NCBI GenBank assembly: GCA_020744425.1
Contig: JAGMUV010000009.1
Location: 1,736,001 to 1,800,000, forward strand
Direction: 5' to 3'
Source: Dactylonectria macrodidyma
Taxonomy: Eukaryota > Ascomycota > Sordariomycetes > Hypocreales > Nectriaceae
DNA: 64,000 nucleotides
The translations under genes were made by a program, and so were the position numbers. Of this stretch, positions 61,201 through 64,000 are shown piece by piece (position 1 is the stretch's first letter; every line of letters begins with the position of its first letter). The notes beneath the pieces were generated by a model. That model was not told the DNA's origin. It did not search any database and saw only the letters and a program-made list of their open reading frames with translations.

Positions 61201-64000
61201 ACGACAACCAGTTGGACGAGGAGCAACTCACCGACCCTAGAAGAACTGATGCTCCACGGAGGCCGAGATAAGGGCGCTGACCGCTCCGTGACGCACAAGG
61301 TTGACTGGGGTTTCTTGCGTTCTTTTCTGGCGATATGCTGCTGAAGGATGGGCAGACGTGGCCTCCGTGACGAGAGTGCATCCTGCAGGGACTCATGAGA
61401 CTCCGAGATTGGGCTGTAGAATCAGGATTGTATCCGGCCTCAATGTACTCTGGGCTTCTCACGCAATCAACCGTTGGGGAACTCATCTGGGAAGCTGCCG
61501 AATATGAAACTACCAGGGTTGCACCAGAGTTGACAACGACTGTGGGTTGTATTGGTAATGAGGGTGCGCTGCCCAATCCGCCAACCCTCATTCGCCGTCT
61601 GCGCGAGGAAGCTTGTGATAATCCAAGGGCCCATACTCTCCAATGGCTCAGTGTTTTCGAGACGGGCGCAATCGGAGATGATGGGGTCAGCGCGGGTTCA
61701 AGGTCAAGGCTGACGACATAGTTTGACATCGACAGGGTTACCGTGACGCCTGACCAGTCTTACCCTGCTCGCATTGCGCTCGCCCTTAGACGCCACGAGG
61801 TTGGCGACGTTATATCGGACAGCACTAATGCCGGCGCATTCATCCCGGTAGGATGGTGAAGAGGCCGTTGCCTGCATGGAAGCCGCTGGGCATTGCAGCG
61901 GACAGAAACTTGCATCCTATGAGCATGAGGCGTAAGGGTACACTGTACCATTGAGCCCGTCGGCGCCGGAAAAGAGACCAATCGATTTCATAGCTTGGCG
62001 AGAGAAGGGAAAAGAAGTGATGCATCAGTGGAAGATCATGCAACTAGAGAGACCCCGACTTAGAGCAAGTACCTGTCCGATACGTTAACCGAAGTAGTAC
62101 GTACTTCGTACACCACGTTGCTTTTTCGATCAAAATGCTGTGTCAGATTTCCCGGCGGCCTGAGAGATGAGACAGTGAGACATCTTGCGCAGGCGCTTAT
62201 GATTCGGGCCCCAAGGAGGGTTGTTTCGTACTCCGTACATTTGGACTTTCGTCGTACAAAACGATTATTAGAAGTGCCACGTCTGGCTACACCCAATTCT
62301 CGGCGGGAGGCCCGAATCTTGTTTCTTGGGGTGGGCAACCAGACCTATTGGGTAGGATCCCGCAGGCTTGTGTCACCAATGTGTTGTTACCGAACGTCGG
62401 GACCAACCCTATTTGCCATGCTGGTCTGTTAGGAATTAACCAAACGATCCACCCGTGGTGGGATGATCGGTTCAAGAGGCGTGGGAACCTGGGGACTGCC
62501 GCGCCAAGACCAACCAAGGGCATGTTGCCCCAGACTTGCTCGTGACCCGGTGACTAAGGGTATGGGGTGGAGGGATATCGGATAACGGTCTCGACGCGAT
62601 GAGGCTGAGATATCAAGCTCAGTTTGCAATGTGGACAATGTAGGGGCCTTCAACTATCCAGTACTGTAGAGAGATGTTAGGGCGGTGGAACTTGGTGTTT
62701 CTTGGATAAGTCTCCCATCTCCCTTGTAGGTACCACTGCCGAATGTTCCACAGCGACAGTGCGCACCCACTCCCAGAGCGAGACGAGGCGGCACACGCAC
62801 GTTTCCCCGGAAAATCAAGGCTACCTCGCCTCGCATATGGAGTGCATCCAGTTGCATGGCGCCGAGAAGGTACAATGACGTCTGAGACGCTCAGGTCCGT
62901 TAGGCCAGAAGCACGGGCCTTGTAAAAGCAGTACTTGACTTAATGTTTCAACTCTCAGGTATTGGCGAGTCCTTAACCCAGGCTCACCTGTGTGCTTCAC
63001 CTGCGGAGCAATCACTCCACCTCGCAGGTGAATCTCAAGCTATGAGAGGAGAGAAGCCTTCTGTTGCGTAACCTGCTACGCGATGGCATCGCATGAGAGG
63101 CCACATGAGGATGTGACACATCGATTGGCTGGGAATGGACAAGAGTCCTGTGCGGAGTTCGATAGCGAACGGCCCGATGGCGAGCTGCTCAACACATCCT
63201 GCGGAGGCTATCGACTAGCGAATCGTGATAGAAAATCTCTGGGTAGACAGCTCGAGTGGCTGTATTCAACGGAGCAAATCATGTCAAATGGAGGAATGTG
63301 GTCGACTGCCGAGATGGGGAAGAGACCAACTGCATCCGTGTACGGCTGCGACCTGACACGTTGTCCAAGTAGCGGAAAGACAATGCAGAGGCAACGCGGG
63401 CTAATAAGTCGTGGCGGGTACAGAGCGCAGGGATGAGAATAGTCTGTGGATCGTGGATCATGGACAGCGTCCATTCAGTCAACTGTGGCCAGGGTCAGAG
63501 CGGAGACATTGAGCGACCTCCATTGTGACTGAAGCCAAGTGATTTGAAATGGCAACTGGCAGTGAGCTGACCCCGATGCCAGATGGCCTCGTGCTAGCAG
63601 TGGGCGAGCGACAAGGGGCCAGATCGACGAGAGGCGACCTGTCACTTTGATTTGGCGATGGAGGGTCCACTGCTTTGACCAGCTGGGCCAGGGGCTTAAT
63701 TGGAGCGTGGCTTATCGAAGGGGAAGAAGCTGGGACGCAGTTGGTTCACAATGAACGCCAGGTGGAAGCGGAAGGCGGGAGACAGAACCGGGAGCGAAAG
63801 CTTGAGCTGGGAAGGATGGAGCCGAATATGAGGCCGATATGAGAGAAAAGATTGAGCAACCAGTTGCGATGCGCCTGTGTGGAGAAGTCGAGACTTGAAC
63901 GAGAGAAGAGAAGAGAAGAGAAGAGTAGAACGGACGAGAGGGGGCTAGAGCTACTGATGCCGGCCGGCAGTGGAGGCGAAGCATAATCGAAAATGATGAA
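57979..64000. other. 6-kb stretch without a recognisable gene
   Basis: The first 300 bp contain the promoter of the 161-aa gene and the heptamer array. Beyond that I find no recognisable protein, tRNA or transposon. Overlapping open frames near 60.4-61.7 kb (up to 222 aa) have unconvincing composition, and an (AAGAG)n run occurs at 63905-63925 near the window end. Confidence 0.5.
58192..58268. repeat. Heptamer minisatellite, 11 units
   Basis: Eleven tandem 7-bp units occur in strict order: TGAGGGG x3, TGAGGGT x5, CGAGGGT x3, followed by a degenerate CGAG-rich tail. It lies about 215 bp upstream of the 161-aa gene start. It is not a telomeric TTAGGG array. Confidence 0.9.

Overview
This window is nuclear DNA from a filamentous ascomycete (Pezizomycotina), most likely a sordariomycete and possibly Hypocreales. 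The basis is a trifunctional TRPC tryptophan gene, a 353-residue group I G-alpha subunit, a Nup188 that resembles the thermophilic sordariomycete protein, fungal-only families (DUF3716, a fungal 7-TM family), short introns (mostly 50-80 nt) with GT/AG borders and CTRAY-like branch sites, and moderate GC. Genus and species cannot be fixed from the sequence alone. I spliced the genes by eye, checking that exon phases add up and that junctions restore known protein motifs.

Layout. 0.4-1.9 kb: ornithine aminotransferase (-). 4.6-6.7 kb: GPI mannosyltransferase III (+). 7.1-10.0 kb: SAC7-type RhoGAP (-). 10-15.5 kb: gene-poor, with a 28-nt poly(G) tract and a tRNA-Ser(GCU). 15.5-22.2 kb: TIM9 (+), converging on the nucleoporin Nup188 (-). 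22.6-24.9 kb: TRPC (+), divergent from Nup188 across about 410 bp that carry a perfect CPC1/Gcn4 site. 25.3-26.8 kb: BRCT protein (+). 27.5-28.7 kb: USE1 SNARE (-). 29.7-30.3 kb: CWC21 (-). 30.7-31.9 kb: CDC123 (+). 32.5-33.8 kb: DUF3716 protein (+). 35.7-36.9 kb: G-alpha (-). 36.9-46.1 kb: long stretch without a recognisable gene. 46.1-47.1 kb: Smr-domain protein (+). 47.6-48.3 kb: 7-TM protein (-). 49.9-51.0 kb: KTI12 (+). About 52.1 kb: a doubtful small ORF. 53.8-56.6 kb: CDC48 (+). 57.3-58.0 kb: hypothetical protein (-). 58-64 kb: no recognisable gene, but an ordered heptamer minisatellite.

The genes are mostly conserved housekeeping functions: amino-acid metabolism, GPI anchors, mitochondrial import, nuclear pore, splicing, eIF2 assembly, ER-directed SNARE traffic, tRNA wobble modification, protein unfolding and G-protein/Rho signalling. 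I see no biosynthetic cluster, intact transposon, virus or CRISPR, and nothing that amounts to a new system. The points most worth a second look are the shared TRPC/Nup188 promoter, two stop-free in-frame introns in the RhoGAP, first coding exons of 6 and 8 nt in KTI12 and TIM9, a BRCT protein with a PARP-like WGR region but no catalytic domain, and the two gene-poor stretches.
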